Made by a program: the position numbers and the translations under genes. Source: Planctomycetota bacterium (GTDB lineage Bacteria; Planctomycetota; Phycisphaerae; Sedimentisphaerales; Anaerobacaceae). Taken from it: 12,607 bases of DNA. Under the pieces are notes generated by a model that ran no database searches, was not told the origin of the DNA, and saw nothing but the letters and a program-made list of their open reading frames with translations. How positions within the stretch are numbered: the first letter of the stretch is position 1; each line of letters opens with the position of its first letter. The stretch covers positions 1 to 12,607 of the forward strand of contig JADFHU010000076.1 of assembly GCA_022567055.1 (NCBI GenBank), written 5' to 3'. Shown here one piece after another: positions 6,449-12,607 of this stretch.

Positions 6449-7870
6449 ATGACCGAACGCACGACATCGACCGACCGCAACCCCACTCGTCGCGACTTCA
6501 TCCGCCAGGCTGGATTTGTTGCCGCTGCCACCACAATCGTCCCTCGTCATGTCCTAGGGGGAGCCGGGTTCGTGGCCCCCAGCGAGCGAGTCAACGTGGC
6601 CATCATCGGTGCCGGCGGCCAGGGCATGACCAACATGCGCAGGCTATTCCAGTTGTCCGATGTTCGCGTGGTGGCCCTCGCCGATGTCATGGAGGAAGCA
6701 GATTACAGCCGTTTCTACTATGGCGGCACAGCAGGTCGTCTGCCTGCCCAGGCCTTGGCCGACAAGTACTACCAGGCTCAAGATGCGAAGTACCCCGGGT
6801 GCAAGACCTATGTGGATTTCCGCGAGATGCTGGACAAGGAATCGTCCATCGATGCCGTGGTGGTCGCCACGCCGGATCACGTGCATGCCATTGCCACGCT
6901 GGAGGCCATTAAACGGGGCAAACACGTCTACTGTGAGAAACCGCTAGCCCGCACGGTCTACGAAGCCCGTACAGTAGCAGAAGCGGCCCGTGCCGCCGGC
7001 GTGGCCACCCAGATGGGTAACCAGGGGCACAGCGGCGACGGCATTCGCATGACCGTGGAGTGGATTCGCGACGGCGCCATCGGTCCCGTGCGTGAGGTGC
7101 ATTCCTGGTCTGCGGGGGTCTTCGATGCGGCCAAACATGGCGGTCGACCCAGTGAACGTCCCCCAGTCCCGCGGGAACTCAACTGGGATCTCTGGCTTGG
7201 GCCAGTGGCGCACCGACCCTATCATCCCGCCTATGCGCCTTACACCTGGCGGCAGTGGTGGGCATTTGGCACAGGTGTGCTCGGTGACATGGCCTGTCAT
7301 AACCTGGACCCGGCCATCTGGGCCCTGGATTTGGGGCATCCCACTACGGTGGAGGCCCGCCGCGCGGGTGGCAACCAGGAGGCAACGCCCTATGCGGCCC
7401 AGGTCTACTACCAGTTCCCGGCCCGTGGCAATCAGCCGCCCGTCAAGGTCACCTGGTACAGCGGCATGATGCCGCCCCGTCCCGAGGAACTCGATCCGGG
7501 CACCGACCTCGTCGGCAACGGCAACGGCATTCTCTTCGTCGGTGAAAAGGGAAAGATCATGTGCGGTGGTTGGGGGGGGAGTCCGCGGCTAGTGCCGATA
7601 CGCAAGACTCGAGAGTATCAGAAGCCAGCCCCGACTATTGCCCGTTCCAAGGGCCATCATCGCGACTGGATCGACGCCGCAAAGGGCGGTAAGCCGGCCA
7701 GTGCCAACTTCGACTACTCGGCCCACCTGACCGAGATCGTGACGCTGGGCAACGTGGCCATCCGTACCGGCAAGAAACTGACCTGGGACGGCAAGGCCAT
7801 GAAGGCCACCAACTGTCCCGAGGCGGATCCCTACATCCGACCGGAGTATGTCAATGGGTGGAGCCTATAG
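6449..7870 (+). CDS. Tat-exported Gfo/Idh/MocA-family oxidoreductase
   Basis: The 473-residue protein begins with a twin-arginine signal (TRRDFIRQAGFVAAATTIV, R14-R15), so it is expected to be exported folded with its cofactor. The Rossmann domain starts with VNVAIIGAGGQG (GAGGQG 54-59) and ends its second strand in ALADV. DAVVVATPDHVHA and the family-defining CEKPLA (EKP 163-165) follow. The C-terminal domain has LGDMACHNLDPAIW, whose Asp280 and His284 match the catalytic Asp/His region. Family members oxidise or epimerise sugars, inositols or bilin-like substrates with NAD(P). The substrate cannot be read from sequence. Planctomycetota encode dozens of these Tat-type members, usually linked to polysaccharide breakdown. 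No glycoside hydrolase or transporter lies beside it here. Its stop is 4 bases from the end of the convergent blaI-like gene. Confidence 0.9.
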   Translation: MTERTTSTDRNPTRRDFIRQAGFVAAATTIVPRHVLGGAGFVAPSERVNVAIIGAGGQGMTNMRRLFQLSDVRVVALADVMEEADYSRFYYGGTAGRLPAQALADKYYQAQDAKYPGCKTYVDFREMLDKESSIDAVVVATPDHVHAIATLEAIKRGKHVYCEKPLARTVYEARTVAEAARAAGVATQMGNQGHSGDGIRMTVEWIRDGAIGPVREVHSWSAGVFDAAKHGGRPSERPPVPRELNWDLWLGPVAHRPYHPAYAPYTWRQWWAFGTGVLGDMACHNLDPAIWALDLGHPTTVEARRAGGNQEATPYAAQVYYQFPARGNQPPVKVTWYSGMMPPRPEELDPGTDLVGNGNGILFVGEKGKIMCGGWGGSPRLVPIRKTREYQKPAPTIARSKGHHRDWIDAAKGGKPASANFDYSAHLTEIVTLGNVAIRTGKKLTWDGKAMKATNCPEADPYIRPEYVNGWSL

Positions 7871-7874
7871 ATCG

Positions 7875-8270
7875 TCATGACTGAACCTCCGCTTTCTTGT
7901 CTTCAATCATCTTTCGCATCTCCTGAAGATCGTCCTCGGTGAGGTCCCCTTCTCGGATAAGATGCTGGAATACCGCCCGTGCGTCCCCTCCAAACACCCG
8001 CTTGAGGAAGCCTCGAACCGACCCCGCCCCGGCTTGATCGCGGGTCTGTGTCGCCGAGTAGATATACATTCGTCCCTCAGCTCGGTGCTTGAGCCAGCCC
8101 GCCTTCTCTAGTTTCTGCATCGCCGACAGCACCGTGGTATAGGCGAGTTTCCGGGTGTGTTTCGACCGTTCTCGCACCTGATGGGCGCTGGCCTCTTCGC
8201 ATTCCCAGACCGTCTCCAGGACGGTGCGTTGCAGGGGCCCGAGGGCGTCCAAAGACTTTGTTTTTTTCAT
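7875..8270 (-). CDS. BlaI/MecI/CopY-family transcriptional repressor
   Basis: This 131-residue protein has the winged-helix signature of the BlaI family. LGPLQRTVLETVWECEEASAHQVRERS forms the first helices, LAYTTVLSAMQKLEKAGWLKHR the recognition helix and wing, and EGRMYIYSA the wing strand. The C-terminal part (GFLKRVFGGDARAVFQHLI...) is the dimerisation region, where the BlaR1/MecR1 protease cuts the classical members. ATG 8270 is preferred because GGAG sits 6 bases before it. An in-frame ATG at 8282 has no such site. BlaI is usually paired with a BlaR1-type membrane metalloprotease. None is adjacent here, since the next gene downstream is convergent, so this copy is an orphan or is partnered elsewhere. 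It probably represses its own promoter through the palindrome in the spacer. Confidence 0.9.
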   Translation of the reverse strand: MKKTKSLDALGPLQRTVLETVWECEEASAHQVRERSKHTRKLAYTTVLSAMQKLEKAGWLKHRAEGRMYIYSATQTRDQAGAGSVRGFLKRVFGGDARAVFQHLIREGDLTEDDLQEMRKMIEDKKAEVQS

Positions 8271-8315
8271 AGTGATCTCCATCGTTTCAACAGACCCTAT
8301 AAACTACTCCCCATA

Positions 8316-8344
8316 AAAGTACTCCGATACGGAGTAGTTGTCAA
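8316..8344 (-). promoter_or_regulatory. blaI promoter with operator inside its spacer
   Basis: On the minus strand TTGACA (8344-8339) is followed by 17 bases and TACTTT (8321-8316). The spacer contains the palindrome TACTCCG-3-CGGAGTA (8320-8336). A wider 9-bp inverted pair, AACTACTCC (8302-8310) and GGAGTAGTT (8331-8339), includes the ACTAC half known from BlaI-type operators. A bound repressor would cover both promoter elements, the standard autoregulation layout. Confidence 0.65.
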
Positions 8345-8451
8345 TAGATAATCTCACTTTGGCCGAAAAAGTTTGCCTTGCCCCGCGCGCGGCTTCTATC
8401 GAGAGCATGCAAAGGGTATCAAACAATTCCTCTTGAAAAGCGAAATTTAGG

Positions 8452-8480
8452 TTGACACTACATAGTATGTAAAACATAAT
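8452..8480 (+). promoter_or_regulatory. padR promoter with overlapping palindromes
   Basis: TTGACA (8452-8457), 17 bases, CATAAT (8475-8480, five of six to consensus). Two perfect palindromes overlap in the spacer and -10: TACATA-G-TATGTA (8459-8471) and TATGT-aaa-ACATA (8466-8478). ATGT/ACAT half-sites are typical of PadR-family operators, so self-repression is likely. The ACTACA edge also resembles a BlaI half-site. Confidence 0.65.
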
Positions 8481-8482
8481 AT

Positions 8483-8538
8483 GATAGATGATAGATGATA
8501 GATGATAGATGATAGATGATAGATGACAGATGACAGAC
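8483..8538 (+). repeat. Tandem heptamer array in the padR leader
   Basis: Eight head-to-tail 7-bp units: GATAGAT six times, then GACAGAT and GACAGAC. The array begins 3 bases after the -10 element, so the first transcribed bases of the padR message lie inside it. It ends 31 bases before the chosen padR start. Each unit contains ATG and TGA overlaps, so no long frame can run through it. Confidence 0.9.
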
Positions 8539-8568
8539 CCACAGACCCCCAAACCAAGGACCCAAATC

Positions 8569-8910
8569 ATGCGATTCGAAACTCAACTCCTAAAGGGCAT
8601 TGCCCCGGTCATCGTCCTGGAAACCCTCTCCCGCGGTCGCATGTATGGCTATGAGCTGTGCCAGGCCGTGGAGCAACGGAGCCAGGAGATTTTTTCCCTG
8701 GGTAAAGGGACTCTTTATCCCTTGCTCTACAATTTAGAGGCCAAGGGACAGGTGGTAGCCGAGTGGGAGACGGCCGACTCGGGACGGAAACGACGTTACT
8801 ATTCCATAACCGAGAAGGGCCATACAGAGTTGGCCAGGCAGAAAGAACAACTCAAGCAGTTGGTCACCGGCTTGGACCTGGTCTTTGGCGGCGCCCTGTT
8901 GACCGCCTGA
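8569..8910 (+). CDS. PadR-family transcriptional regulator
   Basis: The 113-residue protein is a typical short PadR winged helix. The N-terminal helices (LLKGIAPVIVLETL, MYGYELCQAVEQRS) lead to the recognition helix GKGTLYPLLYNLEAKGQVVAEWE and the wing DSGRKRRYYSITEKG. A C-terminal dimerisation helix (LARQKEQLKQLVTGLD) follows. PadR proteins mostly repress neighbouring envelope or efflux genes and respond to ligands or partners. AAGGA lies 8 bases before ATG 8569, and this start gives family length. The frame extends back to an ATG at 8530, but those residues derive from the heptamer array and a proline-rich stretch unlike PadR. It is followed after 36 bases by the HAAS-type membrane protein, the customary pairing, and probably shares its transcript. 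Confidence 0.92.
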   Translation: MRFETQLLKGIAPVIVLETLSRGRMYGYELCQAVEQRSQEIFSLGKGTLYPLLYNLEAKGQVVAEWETADSGRKRRYYSITEKGHTELARQKEQLKQLVTGLDLVFGGALLTA

Positions 8911-8946
8911 TTCGGCTGACGTCATTGAGAAAACGGAGAACTTCTT

Positions 8947-10632
8947 ATGGCTATGCGAAACAGGTCCCAACCGTCTGATCTGCTTCCCCAGGTGGCGCTG
9001 GACTATGTCACGACGCTTGTCAAGAAAATGCGGTACCGAAGGGTAAGGCAGGATGTCAAAGCCGAATTACACGCCCATTTTGCAGACGCCCTGGCAGATT
9101 GCCGTACCGATCAGGAGCGACAAGAGACAGCGGAGCAGTTGATTGAGGCATTCGGAGACACCAAGCTGTTGGCAAAGCTGATCCGCCGGGCGAAGAAACG
9201 TTGCCGACCGTTGTGGCAGAAGTTCGTGATCCGAAGCGCCCAGGTCTGTGGTGTCTTTATCCTTTATTTTGTGCTCTGTGCCAGCAGGCTTTTTATCGGG
9301 CAGCCTGTCATCAAGGTTGATACGATTCAATGGCTCAATCAGACCGCGAGCCAGGGCCGATCCGAACACCTCAATGCACGTCCAGGGATCGAAGAGGCTA
9401 TAGAGCGACTGCCTGACTGGCCGGAGGGATTTCCGTTCTTCTCAAGAAACCTTAAGGCCCTTTCCGACGCGAATGACACTGAACGGAGAATCGTCGACAC
9501 TTACCTTATCGACTGCACACCTGCCTTGGGTCTATTACGAGAGGCTGTCAAAAAACCCCACTATTGGAGTCACTATTTGCCAATGAATGACACGGCATCG
9601 GAGGAAAGGTCAACGTCTGTCAACCATTCATCGGGTCGCCCTTCCCCCTTCCCTACGGCTGAACTGTGGGCGCACCTGATGGAAGGGGTGATGCCGAGGC
9701 TGGGGAAACACAGGCACTTGGCTCAGGCCATGCAGTACCAGATTGAGTCCGACATTGGGCAGAATTTCGGCGAGAAGGCCCTGTTTGATGGTCTGGTCCT
9801 GACGCGTTTCGGTAGGCACCTATGCGGCAGGGGCCTGTTGGTCGAGGGACAAGTGGGTAATTCAGTCGTTTTCCTTGGAGTCGGAGAGATAAGCAGGATA
9901 CTGTCTAAGGTTGACATTGATCGCGAAGTCCTGGCGTCTGCCTATCAAGACTTCGCCGCACTGCTTAAGATAGACAGGCCTTGGTTCACCTACGAGTGTG
10001 AGAAGGCCTTGACTTATGACCTCATTCAGCAGGGGTTCACAGACGACGGCCAAGGAAACGGCCGGCCTTTGGCTCAGGGTGCCTTGGCTGCCGCAGATAC
10101 TCTATTGGATTGGTGGAAAGGGTTGCTCCTTTTCGATTATCGAGGCAGAAGGGAAACCACCCAACGCGTCGACACCTTCTATGAGACTATACATGAGAGG
10201 GCCAACCAATTGACACCTTGGGAACAGAAGAATAGGACCGAAACGCCTTTAGAACCCGTTGGATTGCCGTTGGAGATTAAATTGCTGGGCTATGAAAGGG
10301 CCGCCCAGGTGAACTGGCAAATGAAGACAAGCTGCCAGGCGACACTGGCGGTTCTGGCCATCAAACTTTATGAGAAGACCTATGACGGTTTGCCGGGCGA
10401 CCTCGCCGACCTCGTGACCGGAGGCATCTTGGAGACACTGCCCAGGGATTACTACAGTGACGGACCGTTAGGTTATCGTCAAACGGCCGATGGATTCATC
10501 CTGTACAGTCGCGGCGAAGATCTCAAGGATGATGGGGGAACGCCCGCCACCAATGATAACGGGGAGCTGAGGCGTTACGGTTCTTACGGCGACTGGGTAT
10601 TCTGGCCCGTTTCACCGAAAAACCAGAAGTAG
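8947..10632 (+). CDS. PadR-associated HAAS-domain membrane protein with a large extracytoplasmic region
   Basis: Residues about 15-85 are charged helices (VTTLVKKMRYRRVRQDVKAELHAHFADAL and TAEQLIEAFGDTKLLAKLIRRAKKR). They match the helical HAAS/DUF1700-type domain that sits beside PadR regulators and faces the cytoplasm. A single membrane segment follows at about 97-117 (AQVCGVFILYFVLCASRLF). The remaining ~440 residues are expected outside the membrane and resemble nothing I can name. Near the C-terminus, YDGLPGDLADLVTGGIL through LPRDYYSDGPLGYRQTADGFILYSRGED is a motif I associate with planctomycete proteins: a short loop of proline/glycine, a strand, then LYS-x-G. GGAGA, 7 bases upstream, sets the start. 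PadR plus HAAS suggests a membrane partner that controls or senses for PadR. The second copy of the dispersed repeat begins 8 bases after the stop. Confidence 0.75.
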   Translation: MAMRNRSQPSDLLPQVALDYVTTLVKKMRYRRVRQDVKAELHAHFADALADCRTDQERQETAEQLIEAFGDTKLLAKLIRRAKKRCRPLWQKFVIRSAQVCGVFILYFVLCASRLFIGQPVIKVDTIQWLNQTASQGRSEHLNARPGIEEAIERLPDWPEGFPFFSRNLKALSDANDTERRIVDTYLIDCTPALGLLREAVKKPHYWSHYLPMNDTASEERSTSVNHSSGRPSPFPTAELWAHLMEGVMPRLGKHRHLAQAMQYQIESDIGQNFGEKALFDGLVLTRFGRHLCGRGLLVEGQVGNSVVFLGVGEISRILSKVDIDREVLASAYQDFAALLKIDRPWFTYECEKALTYDLIQQGFTDDGQGNGRPLAQGALAAADTLLDWWKGLLLFDYRGRRETTQRVDTFYETIHERANQLTPWEQKNRTETPLEPVGLPLEIKLLGYERAAQVNWQMKTSCQATLAVLAIKLYEKTYDGLPGDLADLVTGGILETLPRDYYSDGPLGYRQTADGFILYSRGEDLKDDGGTPATNDNGELRRYGSYGDWVFWPVSPKNQK

Positions 10633-10640
10633 CAGCACCT

Positions 10641-10845
10641 AGGACATGCATCAAAATAAGTTACCGACTTATCCGCTCAGATTTAGGTTGGATTTGGTCG
10701 TGATCGATTGAGCGAAACCGGAGGCGTAGCTGTTCGGAGCCTGTCCCGAGCGAAGCCGAGGGATCTGGCTTTCGCTATTGAGCAGCGGCCAAAGACGACC
10801 TGAAGATGAGATGGAGAAGCGGTAAGTTGTTGTTGTGCGGGGCCT
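10641..10845 (+). repeat. Dispersed repeat, copy 2, with a longer variable centre
   Basis: It matches copy 1 at 4572-4753 in two blocks (89 bases with 5 mismatches, 77 bases with 8 mismatches). The centre (10730-10768) has 39 bases where copy 1 has 16. That centre contains the imperfect palindrome CCCGAGCGAAGCCGAGGG (10745-10762). The flanks pair as AGCGAAA (10711-10717) with TTTCGCT (10770-10776). The repeat begins 8 bases after the stop of the HAAS gene and ends at the LRR-like fragment. Confidence 0.85.
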
Positions 10846-10980
10846 GAGCTGGCTGATGGACTTGGACTGTGCCAGGGGCTGCACGCGCGCGTCATCGACG
10901 CTACGACTCCCAAAATTGAGCGATGTCAATTTGGGAATACTGGCGAGGTGCGGTATGCTCGTGCCGGTCATGTCGATCGC
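10846..10980 (-). pseudogene. Leucine-rich-repeat protein remnant
   Basis: On the minus strand about 45 codons read GDAIDMTGTSIPHLASIPKL, then TSLNFGSRSVDDARVQPLAQ, then SKSISQL. This has the spacing of planctomycete LRR units (LxLxxTxVxDxxLxxLxxLxxL), for about two repeats. The frame stays open upstream to an ATG at 11052 and downstream through the dispersed repeat to a stop at 10669, but only this part looks like protein. It has no ribosome-binding site and no second LRR half, so I read it as a scrap of an LRR gene joined to the repeat. Two degenerate units are weak evidence. Confidence 0.4.
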
Positions 10981-11377
10981 ATCCCCCAGAAAGGTTCCAC
11001 ATACCAAATTGCCAGATGGACCCCCAGGACATGAAAGCGGATACGTCATCACTTAAAAAAATATGGTCAAAACCCCAAAAAAACACTAGACGAAGACGTC
11101 CCTCCCAGACGATACTTGTAGAAATGAAAATTGGACTTTGAAGTGAATGACTGGCAAGCACGTTTATCAGGTGCTTGAGTCCAGGGGATGCCTGTAGCGT
11201 ATGTGACTGTCACATACCCAGTCATCCCGGGATCATGAGGGTGGATGAACGGGTCAGTATGTGTCGTTATTGAATTGTTCTCGCCGTGCGTTCAAGGCCC
11301 ACCATGACCAAGTGGTCCCAGCATTGTATGCGTGAACGCGAAACACGGTAAGAACCAGAAGAGTCGAGCATTAAGGA
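10981..11377. other. Non-coding region upstream of the porin gene with inverted repeats
   Basis: No gene is visible in about 400 bases. From left to right it holds an A-rich patch (11054-11085) and a stem-loop CAAGCAC-9-GTGCTTG (11155-11177) with outer GACT/AGTC arms (11149-11181). A perfect 8-bp inverted repeat GTATGTGA-ctg-TCACATAC (11199-11217) and the palindrome ATCCCGGGAT (11224-11233) follow. None is followed by a T-run on the plus strand. They may form operator sites or RNA structure for the porin gene, whose promoter I cannot place confidently. Confidence 0.5.
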
Positions 11378-11378
11378 G
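11373..11378 (+). promoter_or_regulatory. Ribosome-binding site of the porin gene
   Basis: AAGGAG lies 5 bases before ATG 11384. A GTG in frame at 11378 overlaps this site and is therefore rejected as the start. Confidence 0.65.
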
Positions 11379-11383
11379 TGACC

Positions 11384-12598
11384 ATGAACAGTGCAATGAG
11401 AGTTCAACTCAAGAGAGTGTGTGTGTGTTGTGTGGTGCTGGGGATGACGACGTGTGTGTCGGGGGCCTATACGAATGGGGACAGCGATGGCGACGGGACG
11501 CCTTGGTATGAGAATATCGATGTGTCCTTCGATCTAACGCTGCGGCAGGAGGTAGAGAACAGAGAATATGGCGTATATGATGCGTTGGGAACCCGAAACA
11601 GCAGTCAGTACGAGGCACATCTCAACATCCATTCCCAGATAGCAGACAACGTCAGTGCCAACCTACAGCTTGCCACTGGGTACAGCAATGGTAGCATGAT
11701 GCCCCTCACCTCGCATTATCAGAGATTTGAAGACAAGTTCAGCAGCAAGGACGTCTGGTTCAGTCAAGTCTACTTGAACTGGCAGCCCAGTCAGGTCCCC
11801 GGGGCCGATGTGTTTGCCGGAAAGATCCCCAATATTTTCGAAAGGGTCGGCGGTAATCAGGTCATCTGGGACGAGGATGTGAACCCCGAAGGTGTCGGTG
11901 TCAATTTTTTGAGATCCCTCGATGACTCGACGAACTTCCATGCCAATGGCGGTGTCTTCGCGGTCGAAGAGGCATGGGGTCCGGGTCCAGCGTCGCCTCC
12001 TGCCGGTGACGTTACCCTCTTCGCGGGCCAACTCGCGGTGGATCGTCAATTCAACGAGACTGCCTGTGGCCTTGCCGGGGTCAGTTACTACAGCTACTCC
12101 AACATCGTGAATCAGGGCGGCTTCGCGAACGGAAACTCACAGGCCACAGGCTTGGCGAACGACTTTGATTTGCTGGAACTCTTTGCCGAGTACGGTAGCG
12201 AGATCAACGGCATGCCTTGCATGTTATTCGGGACCTGGATCAACAACCTGGGCGCGGATACTATGGGGCCGGGTGTGGGAGAGAATGGCGATACGGCATG
12301 GTCCATTGGCGGCCGCATCAACAAGGCCGAGGCCCCCGGATCCTGGGAAGTCGGCTACGACTACCGCGACATCGAAGCCGATTCCATCGTCGGTATCTTT
12401 ACGGATGATGCCTTCGGTGGTACCGGCATGGCTGCTGGCGGCAGGGGCTCGAGTGGTCACAACTTCACCGGCGCCTATCAATACCATCGGAATATCCAAG
12501 TAGCCTGTCGGCTCCTTTTCGGGGAGGTAGATGACAGCTCCGGAGGAAGTCATGACTTTAATCTGTTCCGACTCGACCTGCGTGTGAAGACACCGTAA
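11384..12598 (+). CDS. Putative outer-membrane porin (Porin_5-like)
   Basis: The 404-residue product has a signal peptide: MNSAMRVQLKR, a hydrophobic run of Val and Cys, and cleavage near VSGA. Next comes the acidic NGDSDGDGTPW stretch, a DxDGDG calcium-type loop common in planctomycete exported proteins. The rest alternates polar and hydrophobic residues as in an outer-membrane beta-barrel, with many Asn, Gly, Ser and Tyr and few charged helices. VSFDLTLRQEVENREYG near the start and VWFSQVYLNWQPSQVPGADVFAGKIPNIFERVGGNQVIWD fit the putative porin family (Porin_5), in which a strand-turn run carries FAGK followed by a paired WD. The barrel would pass small solutes through the outer membrane. 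The C-terminus (NLFRLDLRVKTP) does not end in the usual aromatic residue. The whole gene lies within the window and ends 9 bases before its edge. Confidence 0.7.
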   Translation: MNSAMRVQLKRVCVCCVVLGMTTCVSGAYTNGDSDGDGTPWYENIDVSFDLTLRQEVENREYGVYDALGTRNSSQYEAHLNIHSQIADNVSANLQLATGYSNGSMMPLTSHYQRFEDKFSSKDVWFSQVYLNWQPSQVPGADVFAGKIPNIFERVGGNQVIWDEDVNPEGVGVNFLRSLDDSTNFHANGGVFAVEEAWGPGPASPPAGDVTLFAGQLAVDRQFNETACGLAGVSYYSYSNIVNQGGFANGNSQATGLANDFDLLELFAEYGSEINGMPCMLFGTWINNLGADTMGPGVGENGDTAWSIGGRINKAEAPGSWEVGYDYRDIEADSIVGIFTDDAFGGTGMAAGGRGSSGHNFTGAYQYHRNIQVACRLLFGEVDDSSGGSHDFNLFRLDLRVKTP

Positions 12599-12607
12599 GG
12601 TTCGGTT

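Noticed and set aside
8483..8538. CRISPR-like array
   Set aside because: The units are 7 bases long and contiguous with no spacers, so it is a simple tandem repeat.
10669..11052. Intact 127-codon gene on the minus strand
   Set aside because: Its second half is dispersed repeat sequence, it lacks a ribosome-binding site, and only a 45-codon LRR-like stretch looks like protein.
11199..11217. CRP/FNR-type site TGTGA...TCACA
   Set aside because: The gap between half-sites is 3 bases, while CRP sites need 6, so the resemblance is superficial.

Overview
The window looks like a piece of a Planctomycetota genome, perhaps from the Phycisphaerae and perhaps from a metagenome. The evidence is a combination of lineage habits rather than a marker gene: a Tat-exported Gfo/Idh/MocA dehydrogenase, a PadR regulator followed by a HAAS-type membrane protein, a small CxxC/CxxC zinc-ribbon protein, a leucine-rich-repeat remnant, a DxDGDG-bearing putative porin, and GspK/GspL-like genes. 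No rRNA or tRNA is visible, so the assignment is inference.

Layout. Positions 1-1749 (minus) start with the N-terminal half of a GspL/PilM-like protein that abuts the stop codon of a strange reading frame. That frame is the first ~317 residues of GlmS joined in frame to the last ~115 residues of a GspK-like protein. A strong promoter (TTGACA-17-TACTAT) drives it, and it diverges from recG (1963-4056, plus), which appears intact and may be leaderless. Positions 4057-4767 are mostly non-coding. They hold a 71-codon minus-strand gene with a good ribosome-binding site and the first copy of a ~180-200 bp dispersed repeat. The repeat ends 2 bases before the ribosome-binding site of a 66-residue zinc-ribbon gene. 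That gene converges, with 3 bases between stops, on a minus-strand secreted protein with two secretin-type STN modules and a DUF4097 (toastrack)-like C-terminus.

Positions 6449-7870 encode the Tat-dependent oxidoreductase, which converges on an orphan blaI-type repressor (7875-8270, minus). blaI and padR (8569-8910, plus) are transcribed divergently. Each has a sigma70-like promoter whose spacer is filled by a palindrome, and the padR leader is a tandem array of a 7-bp unit. padR is followed after 36 bp by a 561-residue membrane protein with an N-terminal HAAS-like domain. The second copy of the dispersed repeat comes next, fused to an LRR-gene fragment, then about 500 bp of hairpin-containing non-coding DNA and a putative outer-membrane porin (11384-12598).

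How the genes fit together. PadR and the HAAS protein form a regulator/membrane-partner pair. The toastrack-like protein and the orphan BlaI suggest a loose envelope-sensing neighbourhood, but this is inferred. recG and the oxidoreductase are unrelated to it. The most consequential anomaly is the glmS/gspK junction at about 793-801. It is either a real rearrangement, which would leave glmS without its isomerase half here, or an assembly chimera.
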